Shown here: positions 9,186 to 17,810 of the stretch, in pieces
How positions within the stretch are numbered: the stretch's first letter is position 1
Layout: the number at the start of each line of letters is the position of its first letter
NCBI GenBank assembly: GCA_947594925.1
Contig: CANQEJ010000004.1
Location: 1-50,083 of the forward strand
Length of the DNA: 50,083 bases
Direction of reading: 5' to 3'
From: an uncultured Bacilli bacterium
GTDB taxonomy: Bacteria; Bacillota_I; Bacilli_A; RF39; UBA660
Translations under genes and position numbers: made by a program
The notes under the pieces: model-generated
Seen by the model: the letters and a program-made list of their open reading frames with translations, nothing else
Told to the model about the DNA's origin: nothing
The model's database searches: none

Positions 9186-9437
9186 TTAAACACCTTCTTC
9201 ATTACTATTGTAAATAAGAGCATTTAATTTTATAACATCAAATAAATCTTTGGCGCTCATATTACTAATATCCAATTTTAATTGATAACTTTCAAAAATA
9301 GTTTCTAAATTAAAATTGCCTAAGTTTATTTTATTATTATCTAATTCTAAAATATTATTATTAATAGATATTTTTTTAAATTCGGAGTTATTTTGTTGGA
9401 TAACTTTTAAAACGACTTCATTAATACGACCAATCAT
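9186..9437 (-). CDS. Unknown small protein
   Basis: The 83-residue soluble product is rich in Asn, Ile and Leu and has no recognisable motif. The start is supported by TAGGAGT about eight bases ahead of the ATG and by a 17-bp-spaced promoter further upstream. It is the first gene of a two-gene unit with the tail-anchored protein at 8793-9185. Function unknown; the arrangement suggests a soluble partner of the anchored protein. Confidence 0.65.
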   Translation of the reverse strand: MIGRINEVVLKVIQQNNSEFKKISINNNILELDNNKINLGNFNLETIFESYQLKLDISNMSAKDLFDVIKLNALIYNSNEEGV

Positions 9438-9463
9438 AATATCAAACTCCTATTCTAATAATT

Positions 9464-9492
9464 ATTTTACTAAATTATCATCTTTTTGTCTA
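9464..9492 (-). promoter_or_regulatory. Promoter of the minus-strand two-gene unit
   Basis: Read on the minus strand, TAGACA (9492-9487), a 17-bp spacer and TAAAAT (9469-9464) precede the AGGAG site of the 83-residue gene. It is back to back with the poly-G promoter some 55 bp away. Confidence 0.55.
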
Positions 9493-9524
9493 TTGGGTTT
9501 TCTTTTTTTCTTTTTCGTGCAAAA

Positions 9525-9567
9525 ATGTCAACCAAAAACTTTCTGCTTTACAACAAACCGGGGGGGG
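9525..9567 (+). repeat. 43-bp direct repeat, copy 1 (phase-variable promoter cassette)
   Basis: These 43 bases, from ATGTCAACC through the -35 box to the eighth G of the poly-G run, are identical to 50041-50083 at the right edge of the window. The base just before the repeat differs (A here, C there), so the visible left limit is sharp. About 21 bp upstream of the -35 is conserved too, more than a bare promoter needs. Confidence 0.95.
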
Positions 9568-9574
9568 GTATAAT
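9547..9574 (+). promoter_or_regulatory. Promoter with a G9 slippage tract in its spacer
   Basis: TTTACA (9547-9552) and a perfect TATAAT (9569-9574) are separated by 16 bp that end in nine consecutive G (9560-9568). Single-base changes in the run would alter the spacer to 15, 17 or more, and so change promoter strength. Long G runs slip during replication, which is the known basis of phase variation for several bacterial surface genes. Transcription would start near 9581 and lead to the surface protein at 9610. Confidence 0.85.
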
Positions 9575-9609
9575 AGACTTAGATGTAAAGATAGGAAGGA
9601 ATAAATGTA

Positions 9610-11319
9610 ATGAAGGAAAGAAAACGTAAAATAACAACAATAACTATAATAGGAATAATGTTGATACTTGCAATAACAACATTTACTTATGCTATATGGA
9701 GTAGGACACATATTCAAACAGGAATAAATAAAAATACATATGCTTGTTTTGATATTAGTTATGAAGAAACAAATGGACAGGGAATAACTATGGAAAATGG
9801 TTTTCCTCAAAAAGATGAACAAGGTATGCAAAATGACCCATATGAAGTACAAATAGAAAATACATGTGATACAGTAACTTCATATAATGTAATACTAAAT
9901 AAAGAGCATAGTTCTGATTTAGCTGATGAACATTTAAAAATAGCTGTAGATAACGATTATAAATTATTATCTGCAGCAACTCAAACTGCTAAGAGAACAA
10001 TCCAAGATTTCACTAATGAAGCATCATACATAATAGGGACAGGAGTAGTAGGACCAAAACAAACAAAGACTGTCCAAATAAGAAGTTGGATGGATGAAAA
10101 GACATCTGAACAAGATGGAGAAAATAAAAGTTTTACTTTTAAGATTACTATTGAAAATGTTGTAGGAATAAACGGTGAAATACCTTTAAAAGATATGATA
10201 TTAGCTGCTCAGCCTATTAATGATGAAATAACAGATTTTTCTTTTGTTTTAAGTGATTGGAAAGAGAAAGAAGTTAATATTGATGCATCTAAAGGAATAT
10301 GTGTTGTGCAAGATTATAATGACATAGAGTGGAATGAAATAGATTATTTTACTTTTTATAATAAAGGTGTTTGTAATGTTAAAGATGTAGAAAATTATGT
10401 AAATTGGTATACATTTGGTAATGATATGCAAAATAGTAGTTCGGGAATTTATAGAATAAAGGAAGTAAATGAGACTACTATTACTAAAGTAGATTATCAA
10501 ACATATGTGCCAAAAGAAAAAGATGGACTGGTTAAAGCCCAAGATGACGATGGAACAAGTTATATTTATCGAGGAGTAATAAACAATAACTATATATCTT
10601 TTGCCAATAAATTATGGAGAATTGTTCGTATCAATGGTGATGGTAGTATCAGAATTATTGCTGATGAACAAATAGGAAAAAGTAAATTTAATAATGAATA
10701 TCAGGGGCAGAAATATGTTGGTTACACCTATGATAATAGTGAACATTGCACAAATGATAATCCATGTAAAAGTGAATATAATGGTTCAGCCACTTTTAAA
10801 AAATCTAATGACTGGGTTGATAGTGTTGTTAAAACATACTTAGAAAATTGGTATTATGAAAATTTAAAAGAAAATGATGATGAAATTGTTTTAACCACTT
10901 TCTGCAATGATACTACAATTGGTAATACGTATAGTTGGGGTATAACATATGGGGCGGGAGAAAGAATTGAGAAAAATAATACAGCAATGTTAAAATGTCC
11001 CGATACTGATAAAGACTATGGAGGAGTATATAAATTAAAAATTGGTTTGATTACAGCCGATGAACTATTATATGCAGCTATTCCTTATCGTCCTATTGAC
11101 GCAATTAAAGGTAATTATCTGCTTCATAATTATCAATGGTGGACAATGACCCCAGCGGCAATATCAAATAATGAAACTTATATTTATTATGGTTACGGTA
11201 CTTCAAGTGAAGATGATTATGCTACAGATTTATTTGAAATATATCCAGTTATCAACCTAAAATCAGACGTAACCGTAACGGGTGCCGGAACACAAGATAA
11301 TCCATATGTTGTACAATAA
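9610..11319 (+). CDS. Predicted phase-variable surface protein (SipW-type signal, TasA/camelysin-like N-terminus)
   Basis: The 569-residue product begins with a basic stretch and a membrane segment ending in TFTYAIWSRTHIQTG, resembling SipW-dependent signal sequences of TasA/camelysin-like proteins. Residues about 40-180 look like the matching beta-sandwich (FDISYEETNG, DPYEVQIENTCDT). The second half has wording common in surface proteins of gut Firmicutes: ANKLWRIVRINGDGSIRI, WWTMTP and the ending YPVINLKSDVTVTG...NPYVVQ, similar to DUF6273-type domains. There is no LPxTG sorting signal. The ATG at 9610 has GGAAGGA upstream. Expression is probably controlled by the poly-G promoter. The exact role (adhesin, fibre subunit or decoy antigen) is not known. 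Confidence 0.85.
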   Translation: MKERKRKITTITIIGIMLILAITTFTYAIWSRTHIQTGINKNTYACFDISYEETNGQGITMENGFPQKDEQGMQNDPYEVQIENTCDTVTSYNVILNKEHSSDLADEHLKIAVDNDYKLLSAATQTAKRTIQDFTNEASYIIGTGVVGPKQTKTVQIRSWMDEKTSEQDGENKSFTFKITIENVVGINGEIPLKDMILAAQPINDEITDFSFVLSDWKEKEVNIDASKGICVVQDYNDIEWNEIDYFTFYNKGVCNVKDVENYVNWYTFGNDMQNSSSGIYRIKEVNETTITKVDYQTYVPKEKDGLVKAQDDDGTSYIYRGVINNNYISFANKLWRIVRINGDGSIRIIADEQIGKSKFNNEYQGQKYVGYTYDNSEHCTNDNPCKSEYNGSATFKKSNDWVDSVVKTYLENWYYENLKENDDEIVLTTFCNDTTIGNTYSWGITYGAGERIEKNNTAMLKCPDTDKDYGGVYKLKIGLITADELLYAAIPYRPIDAIKGNYLLHNYQWWTMTPAAISNNETYIYYGYGTSSEDDYATDLFEIYPVINLKSDVTVTGAGTQDNPYVVQ

Positions 11320-11324
11320 TAAGT

Positions 11325-11442
11325 TATAAACGCGGAAGCGTTTATATAAATAGAAAGAGAAACTTTACCTTCGTTATGTAAGTATTCCTATTGTTTCTTT
11401 TTCTAATTAAGGAAGATAATTGTTTATATTATCTTCTTTTTA
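11325..11442 (+). terminator. Three successive hairpins, the last two terminator-like
   Basis: Right after the surface gene come: a 9-bp stem TATAAACGC/GCGTTTATA (11325-11346) with a GGAA tetraloop but no T run; a long-looped inverted repeat AGAAAGAGAAAC/GTTTCTTTTTCT (11352-11404); and GAAGATAAT/ATTATCTTC (11412-11436) with a T tail. Together they should isolate the switched gene from the T4SS operon. The remaining bases to 11595 hold no gene; TATACT at 11556-11561 is the best, but weak, candidate for the operon's -10 box. Confidence 0.65.
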
Positions 11443-11595
11443 ACTATATAGGAAAAAATGAAAGTTTTAAATGATAATTTTAATTAGAAAAGTAGCACTC
11501 ATAAAATCCCAAGTCAAATTATGAATATTTAATGTTCAAATCTTGAAATTTATGTTATACTTTTATAGTAGGTTAATAGTAAGTTAGGTGATATC

Positions 11596-12558
11596 GTGAA
11601 AAAAATGATAATATCTGTTCTTTTAATTAGTATAGTTTTTTTAAGCTTTACACCATCAGTATCTGCTGATACCACTTGTTTCTATAATAGTAGTGAAAGA
11701 AGTGGGGGATATTATGAATACGGTGAACTTACTATTAAAGACCCTTCTAATTCAAATGCTAAAGCTTCTTTTCAAAATTTGATGGGGCCAAAACTTGATT
11801 GCAGTGGTTGGGCAGATGCGGGAGTTTACGGAGCATGTGTTTTAACTTTCTTTATTGGTTGTGGCATTGCAGCAAATTTGTGGGCTGATAATATGTGTAG
11901 TTTTAGGGCTAATGATTTAAAAACGAACGATTTAAAAGATTATTCTTCAGCCGCTAGTAAAAATCTTAATACTAAATTATCATATATTGATGCTCAAGGA
12001 AAAAAACAAAGTGTAAATCTTCCTAATACTAATTTAGGCTCTGAGTGTCCTGAATATTTAGGTGTTGTTATTAGCGACTCTAGTGATGCATCTAATGTTC
12101 AAGTTTTTGCAGGAGATAGCAGTACAAAGAATTTTATTGATAATTATATAAATAGTAATCCTGATTATAATTATGTTATTTGGGGTTCAGAATTTGAAAG
12201 AACTGGCCATGATAGTTCAGATGGCAGTGGTGGGGGGTCTTCTCAAGATGACAGTAATTTAAATACATGTGTAGGTGTTTTAGGGAATAAAGTTAATGGA
12301 GAATATGAAAGTGGAAGTGTAGGGGCTTTATTACAACAGATTTTTGATTATATGAAAATGGCTGCTGTAATTTTAGTTTTTGTTTTTTCAGTAATCGATT
12401 ATGCTAAAGCAATTGCTGCCCAAAATGCTGATGCTTTTAAAAAAGCTAATGTTAATTTATTAAAAAGAATTATATTTGGTATTGTATTCTTCTTGATACC
12501 AACTTTAGTAAATCTTATTTTAAGTGTTATAGATTCTTCTACTTGTGGTATACAATAG
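11596..12558 (+). CDS. Signal-peptide protein with a VirB2/TrbC-like C-terminal pair of membrane helices
   Basis: The 320-residue product starts at GTG (11596) with AGGTGAT in front. It has a signal peptide (MIISVLLISIVFLSF, cut near VSA), an ectodomain with many cysteines and a Gly/Ser-rich linker (about residues 205-220), then two hydrophobic segments around a short basic loop (MAAVILVFVFSVIDYAKA and IIFGIVFFLIPTLVNLILS). That helix pair is the shape of VirB2/TrbC pilins, but the protein is about three times the usual pilin length because of the ectodomain. It opens the T4SS operon and lies 15 bp before the VirB6-like gene. The pilin assignment rests on position and topology. Confidence 0.7.
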   Translation: MKKMIISVLLISIVFLSFTPSVSADTTCFYNSSERSGGYYEYGELTIKDPSNSNAKASFQNLMGPKLDCSGWADAGVYGACVLTFFIGCGIAANLWADNMCSFRANDLKTNDLKDYSSAASKNLNTKLSYIDAQGKKQSVNLPNTNLGSECPEYLGVVISDSSDASNVQVFAGDSSTKNFIDNYINSNPDYNYVIWGSEFERTGHDSSDGSGGGSSQDDSNLNTCVGVLGNKVNGEYESGSVGALLQQIFDYMKMAAVILVFVFSVIDYAKAIAAQNADAFKKANVNLLKRIIFGIVFFLIPTLVNLILSVIDSSTCGIQ

Positions 12559-12573
12559 TTTGTAGGTGAGATA

Positions 12574-15147
12574 ATGAATTTAATTGATGTCGGTCAAGTT
12601 TGGGATGTTATTAATGGTTTATTTGTAACTATTGATTCCGTAATTTATAAATTTGTTGGCTGGTTATATGAATTATATATATTAATTAGTAGTGCCAGAA
12701 TATTCCAAACAGAAACTTTTGAATTATTTATAAATCGTATATATGTTATTTTAGGGGTTATTATGCTATTTTTCTTGGCATATACGATTTTAAAAAATAT
12801 TGCCGACCCAGATTCATTTGCTAAAGGTGAAAGCTCAATGGGAAAAATTATTTCCAACACCGTTATTTCTTTAGTTCTTATTGCTATCTTACCAACAATT
12901 TTTACTTTTTTATATCATGCTCAAGAAATTTTATTAAAAGAAAATATAATTGGAAGATTAATTTTAGGAAATTATTCGACTGCTTCAGAGACTTTACAAT
13001 TAACTTTTGAAGAAGATGTTTGTAATAATTTGAATACTTTAAAAGGCGATGGAAAATATACAGTTACTAATGGGACTTGTACAATTAGCTGGGAAGGTAA
13101 AAATACATCTAGTACAGTTGATTTAGCCGGAAATGCTATTGCTGTTGATATATTTACGGCCTTTTACTATCCGTATTTAACTGAGGGTGAAAATAGTGAG
13201 TATGAAGCAATGGAAGATGCTGCTAGAGCTCAAGCTGAAGCTTTAGGTGAGGACCCAGAATCATTTGTTAATAGTAATCAATTTTATAATGCGGATTTTC
13301 ATTATGACGAGTGGGAAGATGACCATCATAGTATGAACGCTAAAGAAGATTTTTTATATTCCAAAATAGCTAGTTATGACGCTTGTCATAATATGGCGGA
13401 TGGATATGTTTATGGTCCAACTGCTTCAGCTTGCGCTGCGGAAATGCTTGTTAATAATAAATTAAATAATCTTAGTAATGATATGCTACCTTTAAACTTT
13501 AAATCTGTAATGCAGTATGCTAAAACTACAGGGGATTTTAGTGGATTTAAATTACTTTCTAATTTTGTTTATGAAGACCGTATTCAATATTCTCTTATTA
13601 TATCTACGGCAGCTGGTTTGTTTGTTTGCTATATTTTTATTTCATATTGTATTGATATGGGTCTTAGAGCAGCAAAATTAGGTTTTGCCCAATTAGTTGC
13701 ACCGGTGCCAATACTTGCTCGTATTGTGCCATCTCAAAAGAAGATGTTTGATAGCTGGACTAAATTTACTTTGAGGTCTTATTTTGAAGTATTTGTCCGA
13801 ATTGCTATTATATTTTTAGGAATATTTATGATAACCCATTTGCCTAATGTTCAGGATATGTGGGCAGATTCAATCTTTGCTAATATTACCTTTATGTCTA
13901 TTAAAGGACCACTTATAATGGATATTAGTTCTGCTTCTTGGGGAACTAAATCTATTGCTCGTGTTGCTGTTATTATTGGTATTTTAATGTTTGTTAAACA
14001 AGCACCGAAATTAATTTCCGATGCTCTAGGCATTAGTATTAATACCGGTTCATTAAATATTCGCAACAAGTTAAAAGATATGGTAGGTGGCGAACACGTA
14101 GTCAGAGGTTTAAATGCGGTTGGAGCTCTTCCTGGCCGAGGTATTGGAGCTATTAAAGGTGGCCTTGGTAGTATGTGGGCAGCCAATGTTCATGGTAACG
14201 GTAAAGTACCTTTGAAAACAGCCTTTGCGCATGGTATGAAACAAGGCTGGAAAAATCCGAAGAAGAGCTTTAATAAGAACTTTAGAGAAACTTATGGTGA
14301 TATCACCGGAGATGTTAAGTCTAAACCTTCATTAATTAACGAAGGACCAACACTTGCAAGTCGAGTAACTAATAAAATTGATAAAGATTACAAAAAGGCG
14401 GTTGGAAAAGGATATACTGCTGAACTTGAAAAAGATGTTGCTAATTTTGAAGCAACTGACCCAAGATTTACAAGAGCTATTGAAGCTAAACGTAGTGAAT
14501 ATCGCGAAAAAATTAGAGAAGTTCAAAACAGTGAACAATTTAAAAATATTAAACAATCTGAACGTACTCGTCTAGAAAGAGAATTCCAAGACAATGAAGG
14601 TTCGCGTATTGCTAAACGTATGAAAGATTATGAGGATAGTCAGGAATATCGTTATGCTAGAACAATGGCTTATCGTAGAGCTGAAACGGAAGTTCGGGAG
14701 GAAGCAGCTAGAAATGGTGAAACTTTAAATGCTATGGAAATTCAAGAAAGAGCAAGACGCAAGGAAACCGATTATTTAATTGATAGTTTGAAACAAATGA
14801 ATTCCGAAAATGCTCGTCAATATATGAAAGATAAAGACCGTCGTGATAATATTGCTCAAGAACTTGACCGTAAAGCTAATGAAAATGCTATTAACTCTAT
14901 GAGACAATCTAATGTTGAATATAGAAAAGCTTTAGAAAATGTTAATAATACTACTGCTATTAGAGCAGAAGTTACAGAAAATGTTAGAAGAGAAATTACA
15001 GCTAATCCAACATCAGCAGCCGATTCTCGTTATGTTCGTAACTTAGATGAACTTGAAAATAAAGGTAAGATTACTCGTAAGAAAGAATTTGAAGATAACT
15101 GGACAGATTTATGGAACAAAACTTACAATGAAAAGAATAAGAAGTAG
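12574..15147 (+). CDS. VirB6/TrbL-like polytopic channel protein of the T4SS
   Basis: VirB6/TrbL proteins form the inner-membrane channel core of type IV secretion machines. This 857-residue product has several membrane helices in its first 490 residues (for example YVILGVIMLFFLAYTILKNI and IAIIFLGIFMITHL), with an extracytoplasmic region between the second and third clusters. A short Gly-rich stretch follows, then about 350 charged residues rich in Arg, Glu, Lys and Asn that should form a cytoplasmic coiled coil. This large tail is not part of the minimal family and may contact the ATPases or substrates. It sits between the pilin candidate and PrgI, the standard order in Gram-positive systems. 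Confidence 0.8.
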   Translation: MNLIDVGQVWDVINGLFVTIDSVIYKFVGWLYELYILISSARIFQTETFELFINRIYVILGVIMLFFLAYTILKNIADPDSFAKGESSMGKIISNTVISLVLIAILPTIFTFLYHAQEILLKENIIGRLILGNYSTASETLQLTFEEDVCNNLNTLKGDGKYTVTNGTCTISWEGKNTSSTVDLAGNAIAVDIFTAFYYPYLTEGENSEYEAMEDAARAQAEALGEDPESFVNSNQFYNADFHYDEWEDDHHSMNAKEDFLYSKIASYDACHNMADGYVYGPTASACAAEMLVNNKLNNLSNDMLPLNFKSVMQYAKTTGDFSGFKLLSNFVYEDRIQYSLIISTAAGLFVCYIFISYCIDMGLRAAKLGFAQLVAPVPILARIVPSQKKMFDSWTKFTLRSYFEVFVRIAIIFLGIFMITHLPNVQDMWADSIFANITFMSIKGPLIMDISSASWGTKSIARVAVIIGILMFVKQAPKLISDALGISINTGSLNIRNKLKDMVGGEHVVRGLNAVGALPGRGIGAIKGGLGSMWAANVHGNGKVPLKTAFAHGMKQGWKNPKKSFNKNFRETYGDITGDVKSKPSLINEGPTLASRVTNKIDKDYKKAVGKGYTAELEKDVANFEATDPRFTRAIEAKRSEYREKIREVQNSEQFKNIKQSERTRLEREFQDNEGSRIAKRMKDYEDSQEYRYARTMAYRRAETEVREEAARNGETLNAMEIQERARRKETDYLIDSLKQMNSENARQYMKDKDRRDNIAQELDRKANENAINSMRQSNVEYRKALENVNNTTAIRAEVTENVRREITANPTSAADSRYVRNLDELENKGKITRKKEFEDNWTDLWNKTYNEKNKK

Positions 15148-15158
15148 GAGGTTAGTAT

Positions 15159-15470
15159 ATGAATAATTATTTGATACCGGCAAACTCGAAAAAGTCGCAA
15201 CTTATTTTAGGGTTCTTTAATAAGATTGATTTATTTGGAATATTTCTACCTGGTATAGGTTTGACGGTCTTTTTGCTTTTTGCTTTTAAATCTAATAATG
15301 TGATTATTACAGTTTTGGATTTACTACCGGCGCTAATTGCTGCTTTCCTTGTTATGCCGGTGCCAAATTATCATAATATGTTTACGCTTTTAAGTAATGT
15401 TCATACTTATTTTAGCCGTAGAAGAAAGTATTATTGGAGAGGATGGTGTGCAAATGGCAAAGACCACTAG
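15159..15470 (+). CDS. PrgI family (VirB3-like) T4SS protein
   Basis: The 103-residue product has the features of the PrgI family that precedes VirB4 in Gram-positive conjugation systems: an IPANSKKS start, two short membrane helices, the conserved MPVPNYHN motif, and the ending RRRKYYWRGW. PrgI is thought to play the part of VirB3, recruiting VirB4 to the membrane. A TAGGAGG site precedes the ATG. Its 3' end overlaps the start of the next gene by about 17 bases. Confidence 0.88.
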   Translation: MNNYLIPANSKKSQLILGFFNKIDLFGIFLPGIGLTVFLLFAFKSNNVIITVLDLLPALIAAFLVMPVPNYHNMFTLLSNVHTYFSRRRKYYWRGWCANGKDH

Positions 15471-16011
15471 TATTTCAAAGTATTCAGAAGATTGGGTACC
15501 TGTAAAAAGTATTATGAACGGTATGATAGAACTAGAAAATGGAAGCTATGTTGCCGGAGTTAAAATTGAATCTAAAGATATCTTTATTATGGATGCCCAA
15601 GCTCAGAATAATGTTATATTCGGGATGAGAAATTTCTATAATGCTATTGATTATGAATTTTGGTTAGTAATTGCGGATAGACCAGTAGATATTAATATTT
15701 ATCTTTCGCAGTTACAAGTATTATATTCGCATGCAGTTAATCCAGAAGTTCGGAAATTAATTGACCAAGATATTAATAAAGCTAACCTTTTTATGAGTAA
15801 TGAAATGAACGTAGTGGATACTGAATATTACATTTTATTTAAAGAGAAAAAACAAGAAATTATTCAAAAGAGAATTCATAATTTAATAACTAATTTAGCT
15901 AATGCTGGAGTTAATTCCGCACAGGCATCAAATTCCGATTTGAGAATGCTTTTAGATAATTTCTTAAATGGGGGAGCCACGACAAGTTTTGGGACGGTGA
16001 TGAGTTCATGA
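15454..16011 (+). CDS. VirB4 N-terminal half (separate gene)
   Basis: This product of about 185 residues corresponds to the N-terminal, membrane-proximal part of VirB4/TrsE-type ATPases (VPVKSIMNGMIELENGSYVAG, then a helical segment ending SNSDLRMLLDNFL). It contains no ATPase motif. The ATG at 15454 and an in-frame GTG at 15448 are both possible: GGAGAGG (15436-15442) lies 5 bases from the GTG and 11 from the ATG. It ends at TGA inside the sequence ATGA, which also starts the second half. Most VirB4 homologues are one chain of about 800 residues, and the two halves here add up to that. Confidence 0.75.
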   Translation: MAKTTSISKYSEDWVPVKSIMNGMIELENGSYVAGVKIESKDIFIMDAQAQNNVIFGMRNFYNAIDYEFWLVIADRPVDINIYLSQLQVLYSHAVNPEVRKLIDQDINKANLFMSNEMNVVDTEYYILFKEKKQEIIQKRIHNLITNLANAGVNSAQASNSDLRMLLDNFLNGGATTSFGTVMSS

Positions 16012-17792
16012 GTTTAAAAAGTGAAATAGCTCCAAAAGGTTTAATTTTTAAACCAACTGAGTTTATAATAAGTGATAAATATGCCACTATATTAACTATA
16101 GTTAGTTATCCTAAATATATTGCGCATGGTTATTTAGCTAATTTAACAAGCATTTCGGGAGTTAAGGTTGTAATTAAACATATTCCTATAGAGTTTTCAA
16201 CTATTTCAAAAATGTTAAATAAAGAAATAGCCGATTTAAAAATGCGTTATCAACATGAAAACGACCGTACAATTCAGGAAAGAATTCGTCAAGATTATGA
16301 ATCTATTGAACAATTTGTTTCTATGTTAGCTTCGACACAGTCTCGAATTTTTGATTTTCAAATGCACATTATGATAACTGCTAATAATAAAGAAGAATTA
16401 GAACTTAAAAAAATTCAAGTTCGTTCCTTTTTGGATGCCTTGGGTATGCGTGGTATTCCCTTAATGTTTGAACAAGAAAAGGTATTAAAATCAATGATAC
16501 CTATTTTCCCTAAACAAGATATTGAAGACCGTGTGGGAACACCAATTCCAGCGCCAACTATAGCAGCAATGTATCCTTTTGTTTTTGATAGTATTAAAGA
16601 CCCTGGTTATTCTACACTTTTAGGTGTTGATTTCTCTGGAGGAGTTGTCTTATTTAATCAATTCTTATATCAAATCAAAAAAGAACATAATCGAAATAAT
16701 GCCAATGTTATTATTTTAGGTACATCTGGTTCTGGTAAATCAACAGCAGCAAAACTTCTATTACGTAATCATATTCGTAATAGTTATAAGATTGTAGCCA
16801 TTGACCCAGAAGGTGAATTGGAAGAAATGACCCGTAACTTAGGAGGAGACTTTATTGACCTAGGTAAGGGTGGCGAATTTGGGATGATTAACCCTTTAGA
16901 GATTGTTATGGATGCGGATGAAGAAGAAATAGCTCAAGGTTTAGGTTATACAATTTTAACTAGAACTTTACAATCTTTAAAAGCTTTTATGAAATATTAT
17001 AGTCCATCTATTGAAGATGATGTTTTAACTATGTTTAGTGAAGTTGTTCAAGATACTTATAAACGTTATAAGATTGATTTTGATTCTGATTTTACCCATT
17101 TAACTTCCGAAGATTATCCAACTTTTGATGATGTTTATGCAACGATTAAAGGACGTATTTTATCAATGCCTGAAAAAACCCAAGAACGGGATATTATGGA
17201 ACGTTTAGAGTTACGGGTTCGTCCTTTAGTTAAAGAGTTGAGATATTATTTTACGGGACATACAACTATTCAAATTAATAGTAATCATATTGTCTTTAAT
17301 ATTCGTGAACTTATGAATAGTGATGAAAATATTCGTAATGCCTTATTTTTCAATATTTTGAAATATGCTTGGGGTTTATGTTTGGATAAATCATTGAATA
17401 CAGTTATGATGGTTGATGAAGCGCACGTGCTATTATCAGGACGTAATGAGTTAGGAGCAGAATTCTTAGCGCAAATTCAACGTCGTAGTCGTAAGTATAA
17501 TACGGGAACTATTATCATTACACAACAACCAACTGACTTTGCTGCTCCAAATATTATAGTCCATGGTAAGGCAATATTTGATAATGCTTCTTATTATTTA
17601 ATTATGGGATTACGTAAACAAGCAGTTGATGATTTGGCTCAATTAGTTGATTTAAATGATAATGAAAAAGAAAGAATTAAATACTTTAATCAGGGAGAAG
17701 CCTTATTTGTTTGTGGAAGCAGACGTATGCAAATTAACGTAATTCTGACCCAAGAAGAACTTGATTCCTTTGGTAGTGGAGGCGGATTATAG
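16008..17792 (+). CDS. VirB4 ATPase domain (separate gene)
   Basis: VirB4 ATPases power assembly and transport in all type IV systems. The 594-residue product has Walker A GTSGSGKSTAAK (about residues 238-249), Walker B MMVDEAHVLL with D470, and the later QRRSRKYNTGTIIITQQ motif. It starts at an ATG overlapping the stop of the N-terminal half by four bases (ATGA), with no good ribosome-binding site of its own, so coupled translation is likely. The frame is open upstream to 15960, so a recent frameshift between 15960 and 16008 in an ancestral fused gene cannot be excluded. Confidence 0.9.
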   Translation: MSLKSEIAPKGLIFKPTEFIISDKYATILTIVSYPKYIAHGYLANLTSISGVKVVIKHIPIEFSTISKMLNKEIADLKMRYQHENDRTIQERIRQDYESIEQFVSMLASTQSRIFDFQMHIMITANNKEELELKKIQVRSFLDALGMRGIPLMFEQEKVLKSMIPIFPKQDIEDRVGTPIPAPTIAAMYPFVFDSIKDPGYSTLLGVDFSGGVVLFNQFLYQIKKEHNRNNANVIILGTSGSGKSTAAKLLLRNHIRNSYKIVAIDPEGELEEMTRNLGGDFIDLGKGGEFGMINPLEIVMDADEEEIAQGLGYTILTRTLQSLKAFMKYYSPSIEDDVLTMFSEVVQDTYKRYKIDFDSDFTHLTSEDYPTFDDVYATIKGRILSMPEKTQERDIMERLELRVRPLVKELRYYFTGHTTIQINSNHIVFNIRELMNSDENIRNALFFNILKYAWGLCLDKSLNTVMMVDEAHVLLSGRNELGAEFLAQIQRRSRKYNTGTIIITQQPTDFAAPNIIVHGKAIFDNASYYLIMGLRKQAVDDLAQLVDLNDNEKERIKYFNQGEALFVCGSRRMQINVILTQEELDSFGSGGGL

Positions 17793-17810
17793 GATAAAAG
17801 GCGGTGAGGT

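Noticed and set aside
9525-9567. Repeat taken as an insertion-sequence end
   Set aside because: No transposase, no inverted partner and no target duplication; the repeat ends coincide with promoter elements instead.
9490-9852. Minus-strand open frame across the poly-G region
   Set aside because: It is low in complexity, has no ribosome-binding site and lies opposite the better-supported surface gene and promoter.
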